The position numbers were made by a program, and so were the translations under genes. DNA of 64,000 nucleotides from NCBI GenBank assembly GCA_003221035.1, contig QHUB01000026.1, positions 1 to 64,000 of the forward strand. Reading direction: 5' to 3'. The notes under the pieces were generated by a model. That model was not told where the DNA came from, made no database searches, and saw only the letters and a program-made list of their open reading frames with translations. Shown here piece after piece: positions 11,569 to 22,456 of this stretch; the stretch's first letter is position 1, and every line of letters begins with the position of its first letter. The DNA is from Gemmatimonadota bacterium (lineage in GTDB: Bacteria; Gemmatimonadota; Gemmatimonadetes; Gemmatimonadales; GWC2-71-9).

Positions 11569-12386
11569 GGCTTGAGCTCCCGCGCCAGGGTGCGCGCCCG
11601 CGCGGCCAGCGGCGCGACTTCGACCACGTGTGCGGTGGCGAACGACACCTGGTCGAGCGCGACCAGCAGCTCGCGCAAGTCGCGGACGGGCGCATCGGGA
11701 TGGGTCCGTTCGATCACCGCGAGGCACTCCGCGGTGCTCAGCGCTTCGTGCGCTGCCGGGATCGCCTGCGCGACGGCGCGGCGCAGACCCTGGGACGCGC
11801 GCGCGGCGACGGCCTTGGGCTCTCCCGCCGACAACCAGCGCGCATCGGAGACGGGCGAATCAACGGTCAGCGCATCACCCAACGCGACGCTGCGCGGCGC
11901 ACGCCGTCGCCACAGAATCAGCAGCAACAGCATGCCGGACGCCAGGAGGACCGCGGCGATCACGGGAATCGCAGTCGCGCGGTCGAGTCGCAATGGTCCG
12001 AGCGCGGGCTGGGGCGCGGGGTTTCGCACGCTGTCCGGGATCACGCTGGCGACCTGCAGCGTGGCCGTTCCACCGTCGAGCGAGTCCGCCGTCCCGTCGG
12101 GGGCAAGGCGCCAGATCGCGGGCATCTGGAGACTCACGGGTCCAGGCGACCAGGCGACCACAGACATCCGCACCGTCCACCCGTTCGCCCCGGCGATCGT
12201 GACCGCATCGCCGAGTTGCTCTGCATCCGCGCCCGTGTCGAGTTTCCCGACGCGCACACGCCATCCCGCCGGGGCGGCGATCGTTCGCTCGAGCCAGATC
12301 GTGTCGCCCACGGTCGGCTGACTCGGTGTCGCGACCCAGGCGTCTCCCGGGCCTTGCAGCGCGAATGCCAGCAGCGCGATGATCAC
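11565..12386 (-). CDS. Membrane-anchored protein of the Bat cluster, possibly DUF4381-like
   Basis: 273 residues with an N-terminal hydrophobic signal (VIIALLAFALQGPGDAW), an extracytoplasmic beta-rich region, one central transmembrane helix (AIPVIAAVLLASGMLLLLIL) followed by RRRAPR, and a cytoplasmic helical domain. This organisation and its place between DUF58 and batA match small DUF4381-type proteins of MoxR-Bat operons, though I cannot confirm the family from motifs. The GTG at 12384-12386 forms the usual GTGA overlap and is followed at once by the signal sequence. Confidence 0.7.
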   Translation of the reverse strand: MIIALLAFALQGPGDAWVATPSQPTVGDTIWLERTIAAPAGWRVRVGKLDTGADAEQLGDAVTIAGANGWTVRMSVVAWSPGPVSLQMPAIWRLAPDGTADSLDGGTATLQVASVIPDSVRNPAPQPALGPLRLDRATAIPVIAAVLLASGMLLLLILWRRRAPRSVALGDALTVDSPVSDARWLSAGEPKAVAARASQGLRRAVAQAIPAAHEALSTAECLAVIERTHPDAPVRDLRELLVALDQVSFATAHVVEVAPLAARARTLARELKP

Positions 12387-13257
12387 CGGCTCATCCGTCT
12401 GGCCCGCTCCGCGAACGCCCGGCGCAGCGGCACGCCATAGGGCACCGTCGTGAGCAGCGCGACGCGGTCGACGCCCGCCTGCACCAGCTTGCGACTGCGC
12501 TCCTGCTGCATCCGCTCCGCCGCGACGCGGATCCGGGTGCGCGTCGGCGCGTGGCTCGTGTCGACGAGGAGGCGCTGGCCGGTCTCGGCGTCCTCGAGCT
12601 CGACCCACCCGGCATCGGGGAGATCGTACTCTCTCGGGTCATCGATCGTGATTGCCACCACTTCGTGCCGCGCGGCCAATTGCCCGAGCGGCTCTTCCCA
12701 TCCTTCGGCACGGAAGTCCGACAGCACCACGATGATCGCGCGGTGGCGCAGCAGCTTCATGGCGTAGCGCAGCGCGCCGGACAGGTTGGTGCCGCGCCCG
12801 CGGGGCGTGAAAGCCACGAGATCGCGGATCACGCGGAGCGCATGCGCGCGTCCTTTGGCGGGGCGCACCACCAGCTCCGGGCGGTCCGCGAACAACAGCG
12901 CGCCGACGCGGTCGTTGTGGCGTGCCGCCGCCAGCGCGAGCACCGCGGCGACCTCGACCGCGAGCCCCGCCTTGGTGTACGGCCGGCCGAAATGGAGCGA
13001 GCCCGATTGATCGACGAGGAGCAGGAGCGTGATCTCCCGCTCTTCCATGTATGTCTTGACGAAGGGATGGCCCATGCGGGCCGAGACGTTCCAGTCGATC
13101 GCGCGAAAGTCGTCGCCATGCTGGTAGGCGCGGACCTCCGCGAACTCGATCCCCTGGCCGCGAAAGACGGAGCGGTATTCGCCCGTGAACAGCGTGTTGA
13201 CGAGGCTGCGAGTCCGGAGCTCGATCCCCTTGACCTGCTTGAGGACGTCCCGGGTGA

Positions 13258-13261
<4 letters not shown>
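12383..13261 (-). CDS. DUF58 domain protein (VWA-like)
   Basis: 292-residue soluble protein. It carries the DUF58 signature RAYQHGDDFRAIDWNVSARM (about residues 44-63) and then a VWA-like fold with LLLLVDQSGSLHFG and GRGTNLSGAL. DUF58 proteins accompany MoxR ATPases and are thought to be adaptors or chaperone clients in envelope stress and metallo-enzyme maturation. It has a 4-nt overlap with moxR. No membrane segment is visible, unlike BatA and BatB. Confidence 0.88.
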
Positions 13262-14228
<967 letters not shown>

Positions 14229-14232
<4 letters not shown>

Positions 14233-15791
14233 CGGAGCGACGCCTCCGCCGCGCGTTTCACGGTCGGCTCTTTATCGCGAGCGTAGAGTTCCAGCAACGC
14301 TTTTGCCTCCATTCGGTCGAGTCGCGCCAGGCCTTCGATCGCCGCGGCGCGCACAAAGGGCGTGCGTCGCGGGCGGCCTCCGGGCTCGGCGTACTTCGCG
14401 AGCACCTCCAGCGCTTCTTTGGCACCGAGCTGCCCGATGGCGTTCAGCAACGCCGCCAATACCCCTTCATCAGGCTCCTGCTCCAGCCGCCGCACCAGCA
14501 CGGTGGTCGCACCGGCATCCCCCGCCGCAGCGACGGCGCGCGCCGCGGCCGTCCGCACGAGCACCGATTCATCTTTCAGCGCCGGCATCGCGGGACGCGA
14601 AATCTCACGCCCACCGAGCTCCGCGAGTCCGAGCAGCGCCGCCTCGCGCACGCGTTCATCCGAATGCCGTGTCAGCCGAATCAGCGACTCGGTCACTTCC
14701 GGGCTCCCGCTCAATCCCAGGAACTCCGCCGCCGCCGCGACGACCTCGGGGACTTTGCTTTCGATGCGGCTCTGCAACAGCTCGACGGTGCGCTCGCCCG
14801 CCGCCCGCATCGCCGCGCGATAGGCCTCGCGCAGCTCCGGGGCGACGTGCAGGTACGCATCCACGACGAGGCCGGCCGCAACGGCGCCGAGCGCGCCAAC
14901 CGCATTCACGAGATGCGCACGCTCGGCGGGCGGCACGCGCGCCTCGCCGAGCCGTGCCACCATACGCTCCACTATACTCTCATCCGCAAGCGTCCCCGCC
15001 ACCTCCCCGATCGCTTCCTGAATGTCGGGGTCTTGAATCTTCGATAAAGCGCGATCGAGACTGGCGACGATCTCCGCGATCGCTCCAATATCGCGCAACC
15101 CCAGCACCGCTGGTGTCAGGGCCCGGAGCTTCTCGATGAGATCGCGCTGCTCCTCTGGTCGCGATGCCTGCTGCAGCGCCTGCGCCGCACGTCGCACTTC
15201 AACGTCGGCCGGGAGCACATTCGGCCCGAACAGCCCACTCGCGCGTGCAGGACTCACCGCCTCGGAAGGCGTCTGCGTGGGCGGGGCGGCGGGCACGAAC
15301 TCGGGCGCGGGTGGCGGCGATTGCGGGGGCGCCGATTGAACCGGCGGCGAGGGGGCGGCGGCCACCTCTCCAAGAATCCGTGATGCAGACAGGCGCTGGC
15401 TCGCGCGGCGACCGAGGTGCACGCTGATGCGGCCGAGCACGGCGTCGTCGGGCGACACGTTGCCGACCGCCACACCAAACAGCCCGAGCCAGTGCTCCGG
15501 AGTCACGCCGGGATTTACCTGAACCGAGCGCACGCCGCGCGCGAACAGCAAACCGGCGAGCTCGGCGACCTGCGTGTTACGCGGCAGCAGGTGTTGGCCG
15601 TGCCATAGCAGACCGGTCGCGCCGACTTTCCACTCGACGGTTCCCAGCGCGGCGAGGCCCGGCAACGCCCCCGTGATTTGCTTCATCGCCTCGACCACCG
15701 CGGGGTGCGACGGTGGGTAGAGGCGTGTCAGCCGGAACGTCGAGCCGATCGCGCCGAGCGCGCGCTCTACTGCGGCAGTATCGATCGCCAT
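14229..15791 (-). CDS. HEAT-repeat protein
   Basis: 520 residues, function unknown. The first ~130 residues form a distinct helical/beta region (LYPPSHPAVVEAMKQITGAL). A Pro-rich linker (about 138-180) follows. Residues 190-520 are HEAT/PBS-type helical pairs, for example LIRLTRHSDERVREAALLGL and LVRTAAARAVAAAGDAGA, ending RAAAIEGLARLDRMEAKALL. Such proteins are scaffolds. Being co-transcribed with moxR (4-nt overlap) suggests, but does not prove, a link to the Bat system. The ATG at 15789-15791 is used; 36 nt separate it from rluB. Confidence 0.75.
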
Positions 15792-15827
15792 GACTCAGCG
15801 TTTGATGCGGGCAACATCACCGTCCGG

Positions 15828-16547
15828 TCAGCGAGGTCCATGAAGCCGCTCGATCGCTCCAATCTCTTGAGACGTGAGCTCGCGCCACTTCCCCTCGGCC
15901 AGCTTGCCGAGCCGCACGGGCCCGTACGCGACGCGATGCAGCCATTCGACTTTGAGGCCCAGCGCTTCGGCGACGCGACGGACGATCCGCTGCCGCCCTT
16001 CAGCCAGCGTCAGCTCGATTTCGACCGACTTCCCCTGCGGCCGCACGCGCGACTCGACGACGCGCACCGCGCGGCCGTCGATCACGATGCGTTGCGCGAG
16101 CGCCGCCCGGATCGCGGCGGCGTCCGCGCCATGCACGCCGAGCCAATACGTGCGCGGCACCTCGTAGCGCGGGTGCATGAGCCGGTGGGCCGCCGCGCCG
16201 TCGGTGGTCAGCAGCAGCAGCCCGGAGGTCATCACGTCCAGCCGACCAACGTACGTGAGACCGGGCACCTTGGGGAGCAGTCCGAAGATGGTGCGCCGGC
16301 CCTCCGGGTCGGAGCGGCTCACCACGTAGCCGAGCGGCTTGTTGAGCGCGAGCCAGGTCGTGCGCGCGGCGCTGCGCACGGCGCGGCCGTCGACGGTGAT
16401 CTTCTGGGAATCGGGATCGACGCTCATGCCGATCGTGGCGGTCTCGCCGTCCACCTTCACCCGTCCGGCGCGAATGAGATCTTCGGCCTTGCGGCGGGAG
16501 GTAACGCCCGCGCGCGCCAGGGCGCGCTGCAGGCGCATGAGCGTCAT
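15828..16547 (-). CDS. rluB: Ribosomal large subunit pseudouridine synthase, RluB/RsuA family
   Basis: 239 residues: an N-terminal S4 RNA-binding domain (LQRALARAGVTSRRKAEDLI, about residues 5-24), then the pseudouridine synthase core with LNKPLGYVVSRSDPEGRRTI and the catalytic Asp in VGRLDVMTSGLLLLT (about 98-112). The late motif VRRVAEALGLKVEWLHRVAY is RluB-like. It modifies 23S rRNA near the peptidyl transferase centre in known cases. The ATG at 16545-16547 overlaps the scpB stop as ATGA; a second ATG three codons on is possible. The scpA-scpB-rluB order is widespread. Confidence 0.92.
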   Translation of the reverse strand: MTLMRLQRALARAGVTSRRKAEDLIRAGRVKVDGETATIGMSVDPDSQKITVDGRAVRSAARTTWLALNKPLGYVVSRSDPEGRRTIFGLLPKVPGLTYVGRLDVMTSGLLLLTTDGAAAHRLMHPRYEVPRTYWLGVHGADAAAIRAALAQRIVIDGRAVRVVESRVRPQGKSVEIELTLAEGRQRIVRRVAEALGLKVEWLHRVAYGPVRLGKLAEGKWRELTSQEIGAIERLHGPR

Positions 16548-17083
16548 TCGGGTTCGTCGGCGGGCATGGGACGCCGCAGGGCGACCGACAGCTCTTCGAG
16601 CCGCGGCAAGTCCTCGAGGTCTTTCAGCCCGAGAATCTCCAGAAACGAGGGTGTGGTGCCGTAGAGCAGCGGGCGGCCCAGGCCCTCCCCGCGCGTGACG
16701 ACTTCGATCAGGCCGCGCTCGACCAGCTTGTCCATCACGGCGCCCGAATCGACGCCGCGGATTTCGTCGACCTCGAGGCGGCCGACCGGTTGCCGGTACG
16801 CGATGATCGCGAGCGTCTCGAGCGCGGCGGGAGAAAGGCGCCGCGGCCGCAGCGCGAACTGCGCCCGCTCGATCGTCTCGGCGTACTCGCGGCGTGTGAG
16901 GAACTGCCATCCCTCCGCGATCTCGACCAGCTCGACGCCGTGGTCGCCCTGGTATAGCGCGCGAACCTCATCCAGGGCCGGCTGGATGTTTTCTCCGGGC
17001 GCGAGCGAGCTCAGCTCCTCGAGCGTGAGGGGCCGCGACGCCGCGAACAGCGCGGCTTCAAGCAGCTTCGCGAGGGGGTGCAC
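16544..17083 (-). CDS. scpB: Segregation and condensation protein B
   Basis: Kleisin-interacting winged-helix subunit of the bacterial SMC condensin complex. It is 179 residues and starts MHPLAKLLEAALFAASRPLT, the normal ScpB N-terminus. Two winged-helix domains follow, with LSPAALETLAIIAYRQPVGR as the most conserved stretch and GRPLLYGTTPSFLEILGL in the second wing. It overlaps the end of scpA by 26 nt. The smc gene itself is not in the window. Confidence 0.94.
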   Translation of the reverse strand: MHPLAKLLEAALFAASRPLTLEELSSLAPGENIQPALDEVRALYQGDHGVELVEIAEGWQFLTRREYAETIERAQFALRPRRLSPAALETLAIIAYRQPVGRLEVDEIRGVDSGAVMDKLVERGLIEVVTRGEGLGRPLLYGTTPSFLEILGLKDLEDLPRLEELSVALRRPMPADEPE

Positions 17084-17795
17084 GCGTGATCACCATCGGG
17101 CCGAATGGTTCGGACTGCGACAGCGTGAGCGAGCTGCGTTTCGCGAGCTCGAGCAGAGCGATGAATGTCGAGAGCACGTCTACCAGCGTCGCGTTCGGAC
17201 CCACCGCTTCGCTCCAGCTGAACGTCTCGCGCTCCGCGAGCAGCTGGTTGATGCGCGCGGTGGCGCCTTCGACGTCCAGCGGACGCGGCACCACGCGATG
17301 CAGCATGGGCTCGGGGATGAGCGCGATGACGCGCTCCGCGGCGCCGAGCAAGTCGTTCAGATCGATCTGGAGCGGGGCGGGCGGCGCATCGGGAGGCGGC
17401 GCTTCGTAACCGCGACCGAAGCGTTCGGCGCGGACGTCCGCGGCATGGCCGAGCCATTCGACGAGCTCGCGGATCTGCTGGTACTCGAGCAGCCGCCGCA
17501 CCAGCTCGGCGCGGGGGTCCTCCCATTCGTCGTCGCCCAGGCGACGCGGGAGCAGCATCTGCGCCTTGATACGCAGGAGCCGCGCGGCCATTTCGAGGTA
17601 ATCGGCTGCCTGATTCAGGCCGAGGTCGTTGATCACCGCGAGGAATTGAACGGCGATCTTCGCGATCGGGAGGTCGGTGATGTCGACCTCGTCCTCGCGA
17701 ATCAGGTGGAGCAGCAAGTCGAGCGGGCCGGAAAACTTCTCCAGCTCGACGACGAAGCCGGCGCCCTGTGGGTCACGCATCGTGGGACTCGTCAT
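17058..17795 (-). CDS. scpA: Segregation and condensation protein A
   Basis: Kleisin subunit of SMC-ScpAB, 245 residues. The N-terminal SMC-neck-binding region reads FVVELEKFSGPLDLLLHLIR, then EDEVDITDLPIAKIAVQFL, both strongly conserved. The C-terminal winged helix (TFIALLELAKRSSLTLSQSE) binds the SMC head. The ATG at 17793-17795 overlaps the protease gene as ATGA; the frame is open further upstream but only as shadow of the protease gene. Confidence 0.94.
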   Translation of the reverse strand: MTSPTMRDPQGAGFVVELEKFSGPLDLLLHLIREDEVDITDLPIAKIAVQFLAVINDLGLNQAADYLEMAARLLRIKAQMLLPRRLGDDEWEDPRAELVRRLLEYQQIRELVEWLGHAADVRAERFGRGYEAPPPDAPPAPLQIDLNDLLGAAERVIALIPEPMLHRVVPRPLDVEGATARINQLLAERETFSWSEAVGPNATLVDVLSTFIALLELAKRSSLTLSQSEPFGPMVITRAPPREAA

Positions 17796-18493
17796 GACGG
17801 CACGTGCACCCGCATCGGGCCGACGAGTTGGAGGGCGACATCCAGCAGCTGGAACGCGGGCCACAGGAAGAACTGGATCACACCCGGCAACATGAAACTC
17901 ACGACCATGATCGGCAAAAACCCGAACCGCTGCAGTTGGCGGTACTGCAGCCCCGCTCCCGGCGGCAATAGGTGATAAAAAACGTGGCTGCCGTCGAGCG
18001 GCGGGATCGGAATCAGGTTGAAGAACGCGAGCGTCAGATTGAGCCACACGCCATAGAACATCATGCGCTGCAGGATGTCGAGCGTCGGCGCGAGCACCGG
18101 AACCGCCTGCGCGAGCATGCCGACGGCGGCGAACAACCCGGTGAAAAGGACGAACAACACGAGGTTCACAACGATCCCGGCCAGCGAGACGATGATGTCG
18201 CCCCGCACATACTCTCGATAATTGCGCGGATTGACCGGCACGGGCTTGGCCCCGCCGAAGGTGTAGCTCCCGTGCGAGCCGAACCACAGCACGAGCGGGA
18301 GAATGACCGTCATGAACGGGTCGATGTGCTTCGCGGGATTGAGCGTCAGCCGCCCGAGCATGTAGGCGGTGGAGTCACCCTGCCGGTACGCCGCCTCGGC
18401 ATGGGCGTACTCGTGAGCCACCATCGAGAAGAGCAGGATGGGAGCCCAGAGAAGAAACTCGACGATAGGATGTGCTCGGGTCGGTGACGGCAA
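17792..18493 (-). CDS. Site-2 protease family (M50) zinc metalloprotease
   Basis: Polytopic membrane protease of 233 residues. The zinc motif HEYAH is at residues 27-31 inside the first membrane helix, and the second motif (NLIPIPPLDGSHVFYHLLPP) lies near residue 165, supplying the Asp ligand. It is the short SpoIVFB/Rv-type without a PDZ domain. The substrate is unknown. The start is a TTG at 18491-18493, only 6 nt after a TATACA box, so the transcript may be leaderless. Downstream it overlaps scpA by 4 nt. Confidence 0.86.
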   Translation of the reverse strand: MPSPTRAHPIVEFLLWAPILLFSMVAHEYAHAEAAYRQGDSTAYMLGRLTLNPAKHIDPFMTVILPLVLWFGSHGSYTFGGAKPVPVNPRNYREYVRGDIIVSLAGIVVNLVLFVLFTGLFAAVGMLAQAVPVLAPTLDILQRMMFYGVWLNLTLAFFNLIPIPPLDGSHVFYHLLPPGAGLQYRQLQRFGFLPIMVVSFMLPGVIQFFLWPAFQLLDVALQLVGPMRVHVPS

Positions 18494-18545
18494 AAGATAT
18501 GTATAGCCTTGACCTGATGCAACTTACCGTCTAGCTTTTCGCACC
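18491..18545. promoter_or_regulatory. Divergent promoter region between the site-2 protease and rpsT
   Basis: Plus strand: TTGACC (18509-18514), 17-nt spacer, TAGCTT (18532-18537), with the rpsT ATG only 8 nt beyond the -10 box. Minus strand: TATACA (18505-18500) lies 6 nt before the TTG start of the protease gene. Neither start has a Shine-Dalgarno sequence. Both spacings fit leaderless transcripts. Confidence 0.55.
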
Positions 18546-18812
18546 ATGCCGAAGATCAAGTCCGCCAAGAAGGCGATGCGACAGGCGCGCACGCGCACCG
18601 TGCGCAACAGGGCGCAGCGCTCCACGCTGCGCACCGCACTGAAGCGGGTCCGTGCCGCGGCGACCGCCGATGCCGCCGCCGGGGCGTACGCACTCGCCGC
18701 CCGCGTGCTCGATCAGGCCGCCCGCAAAGGACTGATCCACAAAAACAACGCCGCCCGGCAAAAGTCGCGTTTGGCGGCGTTGGTCAAAAAGCTCAAAGAG
18801 AAGGCCAAGTAA
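18546..18812 (+). CDS. rpsT: 30S ribosomal protein S20
   Basis: Small-subunit protein binding 16S rRNA. It is 88 residues, basic and all-helical, starting MPKIKSAKKAMRQARTRTVR and ending KSRLAALVKKLKEKAK, typical S20 in length and composition. It stands alone on the plus strand between two minus-strand operons. Its stop at 18812 abuts the stop of the zinc-ribbon gene at 18813, so the two converge with no spacer. No Shine-Dalgarno is visible before the ATG; see the promoter entry. Confidence 0.96.
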   Translation: MPKIKSAKKAMRQARTRTVRNRAQRSTLRTALKRVRAAATADAAAGAYALAARVLDQAARKGLIHKNNAARQKSRLAALVKKLKEKAK

Positions 18813-19574
18813 CTACATCGCGGCGAGCTCGCCGCCGCAGTTTTCGCAATACCACTCCGTCGCCAGATTCATCGTCCCGCACTCACGGCATTTCAGGGTC
18901 TTCTCCACCGGCGCATTTTCGTTCTCCGGCGCTTCCAGCGTCGCGCTTTCGTCGATCTGATACTGTGCGCCGCTCGCGCGCCGCGGCGAAGGGCTCTTGT
19001 CCTCGTCCCCGACTGATTTGAGAAATGCCAGCTCGTCGAACGGCGTCTTGCGCTTCTCGGGTTTGGGAGGCGGAGACGGCGTCAGCGTCAGCTCCGCCGC
19101 TGCACCCTCTGAGGGCGGCGCAGGAGCGGCCGTCGGTTTGGCTTTGACGAGCGCATCCAGCTCCGCGAGCCGGGTGATGTCGCGCTCGATGTCCATCAAC
19201 TCGTCGCGGACGGCTCCGAGATCGGCGAGGGCATCCTTGTGCACCTGGGCCCACTGCCCTTCATCGTACTCGCCCACCTCGTGGCGCAACTCAGTCTCGG
19301 CCAACCGTTCGGCGGCGGCCTTTTCCTTTTTCTGGAGCTCGAGCAGCATCTCTTTCCGCTGCGTGATCATCTGGCGCGCGGCGTCGGCGTGAGACTTGAG
19401 CTCCTCCATGACGGCTTTGAGCCGCGCCTCGTAATCGGCCTTCACGCGCGTACGGACGTGCTCCGGCGCCGAGTCGGCTGTGGCTCTGATGCGCGCAAGC
19501 CAGGCCTCGTATTGCCGACGCTCTTCCAGCAGCCGCTCGATCGCGGCCGCGTTCTTGGACGATCCTTTAGCCAT
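18813..19574 (-). CDS. Coiled-coil protein with C-terminal zinc ribbon
   Basis: 253 residues, function unknown. Residues ~5-130 are long charged helices with coiled-coil character (MITQRKEMLLELQKKEKAAA). A low-complexity Pro/Glu-rich region follows. The last ~25 residues hold a zinc ribbon with two CxxC knuckles (KCRECGTMN and WYCENCGGEL). It resembles zinc-ribbon tail proteins placed downstream of metabolic genes. It overlaps the aldolase gene by 8 nt, so it is probably the last gene of the pyr operon. Confidence 0.75.
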   Translation of the reverse strand: MAKGSSKNAAAIERLLEERRQYEAWLARIRATADSAPEHVRTRVKADYEARLKAVMEELKSHADAARQMITQRKEMLLELQKKEKAAAERLAETELRHEVGEYDEGQWAQVHKDALADLGAVRDELMDIERDITRLAELDALVKAKPTAAPAPPSEGAAAELTLTPSPPPKPEKRKTPFDELAFLKSVGDEDKSPSPRRASGAQYQIDESATLEAPENENAPVEKTLKCRECGTMNLATEWYCENCGGELAAM

Positions 19575-20205
19575 CCCTCCCCCGCTGCAGTCGTTCGACG
19601 GTCTGGGCGGTTAGCGCTTTCGGCTCACCGACCGCTCGCGCCGCCATGATGATTCGCGCCGCGTGCTCGAGGCTCTCCATCCCAATCCAGGCCTCGTCGA
19701 GCGTCCGGCCCAGCGTCACCGCGCCGTGGTTTGCCAGCAGCAACGCCTGATGCCGCCGGTCTTCGAGATACGGGACGATGCGATCGCCCAGCTCCGGCGT
19801 TCCAGGCATGCCGAAGGGCACGAGCGGCACCGGTCCCACCACGAAGATAAGCTCCGGCAACAAATTGCCCGGAATCGCGTCGCCCGCAACGGCAAATCCT
19901 GTCGCCGCAGGGGGATGCGCGTGCACCACGGCCTGGGCGTCCGGTCGCTGCCGCAGGATCCGCAAGTGTAAGTCCAACTCGCTGGTAGGCTTGCGTACTC
20001 CACGCCGCAGCGGCTTTCCCGAAAGGTCCACCTCGACCATGTCGGCCGGCTCGAGCAGCGATTTGATGAGCCCGCTGGGCGTGACGAGCACACGGTTCGC
20101 GCCAAGACGCACGGAAAGATTGCCGTCGCGACCGGCGATCAGTCCGTGCGCTGCGAGCTGCCGGCAGCACAGCGCCATGCGCCGAGCCGCCGCAGCGCGA
20201 TTCAC
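19567..20205 (-). CDS. Class II aldolase/adducin family protein
   Basis: 212-residue zinc-dependent aldolase-fold enzyme. It carries GLIAGRDGNLSVRLG near the N-terminus, VHAHPPAATGFAVAG with two zinc-ligand histidines, and LLANHGAVTLGRTLDEAW with the third. Relatives include L-fuculose-phosphate aldolase and L-ribulose-5-phosphate epimerase; the substrate cannot be told from sequence. The GTG at 20203-20205 overlaps the pyrC stop as GTGA, and its Rossmann-like start matches family length. Its link to pyrimidine synthesis is positional only. Confidence 0.86.
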   Translation of the reverse strand: MNRAAAARRMALCCRQLAAHGLIAGRDGNLSVRLGANRVLVTPSGLIKSLLEPADMVEVDLSGKPLRRGVRKPTSELDLHLRILRQRPDAQAVVHAHPPAATGFAVAGDAIPGNLLPELIFVVGPVPLVPFGMPGTPELGDRIVPYLEDRRHQALLLANHGAVTLGRTLDEAWIGMESLEHAARIIMAARAVGEPKALTAQTVERLQRGRDG

Positions 20206-21485
20206 AGCTCGTGAACGATGCTGCCCGCGACGATCGTAAGCACCGCGCGACCCGTGAGCGCGCGGCCGGCGAACGGCGTATTCCGACTCTTGGAATGGAA
20301 CGCGGCGGGATCCACGGACCATTTGGCCGCGCAGTCGAACACCGAGACGTCGGCGACTGAGCCGGCCGCGAGAGTCCCGCCGCCCAGGCGAAACACGCGC
20401 GCCGGCTCGGTGCTCATGCGGCGAATCAGCTCGGGCAGCGTGAAGATGCCGCTCTCCACCAGCTCCGTGTGCGCGACCGCGAACGCGGTCTCGAGTCCCA
20501 CGACGCCGAACGGCGCGTCGTCGAACGCCGCTTCTTTTTCATCGTAGGCATGCGGCGCGTGATCGGACGCAATGCAGTCGATCACGCCGTCCTGCAATGC
20601 GCCCCGGAGCGCGGCGACGTCGGCGGCCTCGCGGAGCGGCGGGTTCATCTTGGCATGCGTGTCGTACTCCTCGCACGCATACTCCGTGAGCGTCAGATGG
20701 TGCGGCGTCACCTCGGCGGTGACATTGATGCCGCGCTCCTTCGCTTCACGGATGATCGCGACCGAACCCCGGGTGGACATGTGGCAGAGGTGTACGTGCC
20801 CGCCGGTCAACTCCGCGAGCAGCACGTCGCGCGCCACCATGATCTCCTCGGCGGCAGCGGGAATCCCTTTTAAGCCGAGCCGCGCGGCCACGAGTCCTTC
20901 GTGCATCACGCCACCCGACGCGAGCGTGGGGTCCTCGCAGTGATCCGCGACCGGGATGGAGAACGTGCGCGCGTATTCGAGTGCGGTGCGCATGAGGTGG
21001 CTCGACACGACCGGCTTGCCGTCGTCCGACACAGCCACCGCGCCGGCGCTGACCATCTCGCCGAACTCGGCGAGCCGTTCGCCCTTCTGGCCGATCGAGA
21101 CGGCGCCGACCGGATGCACGCGCGCGAGCCCTGCCCTGTCCGACTGGCGGACGATGAATCCCACAGCGGCCTGATTGTCCGTCACGGGATCGGTGTTAGG
21201 CATGGCGCAGATCGCGGTGAATCCGCCCGCGGCAGCCGCGCGCGCGCCGCTCGCCACGGTCTCTTCATCCTCATTGCCCGGCTCGCGCAGGTGCACGTGC
21301 AGGTCCACGAGGCCCGGCGTCACGATCCTGCCGCTCATATTGCGGACGATGGCGCCATCAGGCGTGCCGAGGCCCCGGCCGACGGCGGCGATCTTGCCAT
21401 CCTGAATCAGGACGTCCATCGCCTGATCGAGGTCCTTGCCCGGATCGATGACGCGCCCGCCTTGCAGCAGAATGGGCTGGGTCAT
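20202..21485 (-). CDS. pyrC: Dihydroorotase
   Basis: Closes carbamoyl-aspartate to dihydroorotate, the third step of pyrimidine synthesis. The protein is 427 residues, a type I (long) dihydroorotase. Zinc ligands lie in [20 protein letters not shown] and in [11 protein letters not shown], and the catalytic Asp is in [15 protein letters not shown]. The [12 protein letters not shown] substrate loop is present. ATG at 21483-21485, ATGA overlap with pyrB. Type I enzymes can complex with aspartate carbamoyltransferase, which fits the tight pairing here. Confidence 0.95.
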   Translation of the reverse strand: MTQPILLQGGRVIDPGKDLDQAMDVLIQDGKIAAVGRGLGTPDGAIVRNMSGRIVTPGLVDLHVHLREPGNEDEETVASGARAAAAGGFTAICAMPNTDPVTDNQAAVGFIVRQSDRAGLARVHPVGAVSIGQKGERLAEFGEMVSAGAVAVSDDGKPVVSSHLMRTALEYARTFSIPVADHCEDPTLASGGVMHEGLVAARLGLKGIPAAAEEIMVARDVLLAELTGGHVHLCHMSTRGSVAIIREAKERGINVTAEVTPHHLTLTEYACEEYDTHAKMNPPLREAADVAALRGALQDGVIDCIASDHAPHAYDEKEAAFDDAPFGVVGLETAFAVAHTELVESGIFTLPELIRRMSTEPARVFRLGGGTLAAGSVADVSVFDCAAKWSVDPAAFHSKSRNTPFAGRALTGRAVLTIVAGSIVHEL

Positions 21486-22456
21486 TCGCTGCTCCCCGCC
21501 CCGCGCTTCGCCGCGTCCGCGAGCTCGGCGCGTCCACCGGCGAGCAGGTAGAGGACCGCCATGCGGACGGCGACGCCGTTCGTGACCTGATCGAGGATGA
21601 CGCTGTGCGGCCCGTCGGCGACGCGCGAATCGATTTCGACGCCGCGATTCATGGGGCCAGGATGCATGATCGTGATCTCGCGGTTCGCGCGCTCGAGCCG
21701 CTCCGGCGTCACGCCAAAGACCCGGTAGTACTCGCGCAGACTGGGGATGAATCCTTTCTCCATGCGCTCGAGCTGCAGGCGCAGCACGTTCAGCACGTCC
21801 GCCCACTCGATCGCCTCTTCCACTCGGCTGAACACTTTGACGCCGAGCTCCTCGATGCCGCGCGGCAGCAGCGTCCACGGTCCGCACACCGCGACTTCGG
21901 CGCCGAGCTTGCTCAAGCCCCAGATGTTCGAGCGGGCTACGCGCGAGTGCAGGACGTCGCCCACGAGGCAGACCTTGAGTCCCTGGATCTTGCCGTGCTT
22001 GTCGCGAATCGTCAGCAGATCGAGCAGCGCCTGCGTGGGATGCTCGTGCTTGCCGTCGCCGGCGTTGATCACGTTCGACGCGATACGGTTGCCGAGAAAC
22101 TCCGCGGCGCCGGAGGAGCCGTGACGGATCACGACCATGTCGATGCGCATCGCCTCGAGATTCTTGGCCGTGTCCACCAGCGTCTCGCCTTTCGAGACGG
22201 ACGAGCCGGTCGCCGCCACGTTGACCGTGTCCGCCGACAGCCGCTTCTCGGCGAACTCGAAGGAGATGCGGGTGCGCGTGGATGCTTCGAAAAAGAGATT
22301 GACGATGGTCTTGCCGCGGAGCGCCGGGACCTTCTTGATCGGCCGCTCGGAGACTTCCTTGAACGGCTCCGCCGTATCCAGGATGAGCCGGATCTGCTCC
22401 GGCGTCATGTGCTCGAGGCCGGTGAGATCTTTGCCGAGCGTCGAGTTCGCGGTCAC
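21482..22456 (-). CDS. pyrB: Aspartate carbamoyltransferase catalytic subunit
   Basis: Condenses carbamoyl phosphate with aspartate. It is 324 residues. The carbamoyl-phosphate loop is [19 protein letters not shown], followed by [12 protein letters not shown] and, near the C-terminus, [13 protein letters not shown] for aspartate binding. No regulatory subunit (pyrI) is adjacent. The GTG at 22454-22456 makes a GTGA overlap with pyrR and places the first conserved helix ([16 protein letters not shown]) at the right distance. Confidence 0.96.
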   Translation of the reverse strand: MTANSTLGKDLTGLEHMTPEQIRLILDTAEPFKEVSERPIKKVPALRGKTIVNLFFEASTRTRISFEFAEKRLSADTVNVAATGSSVSKGETLVDTAKNLEAMRIDMVVIRHGSSGAAEFLGNRIASNVINAGDGKHEHPTQALLDLLTIRDKHGKIQGLKVCLVGDVLHSRVARSNIWGLSKLGAEVAVCGPWTLLPRGIEELGVKVFSRVEEAIEWADVLNVLRLQLERMEKGFIPSLREYYRVFGVTPERLERANREITIMHPGPMNRGVEIDSRVADGPHSVILDQVTNGVAVRMAVLYLLAGGRAELADAAKRGAGSSE

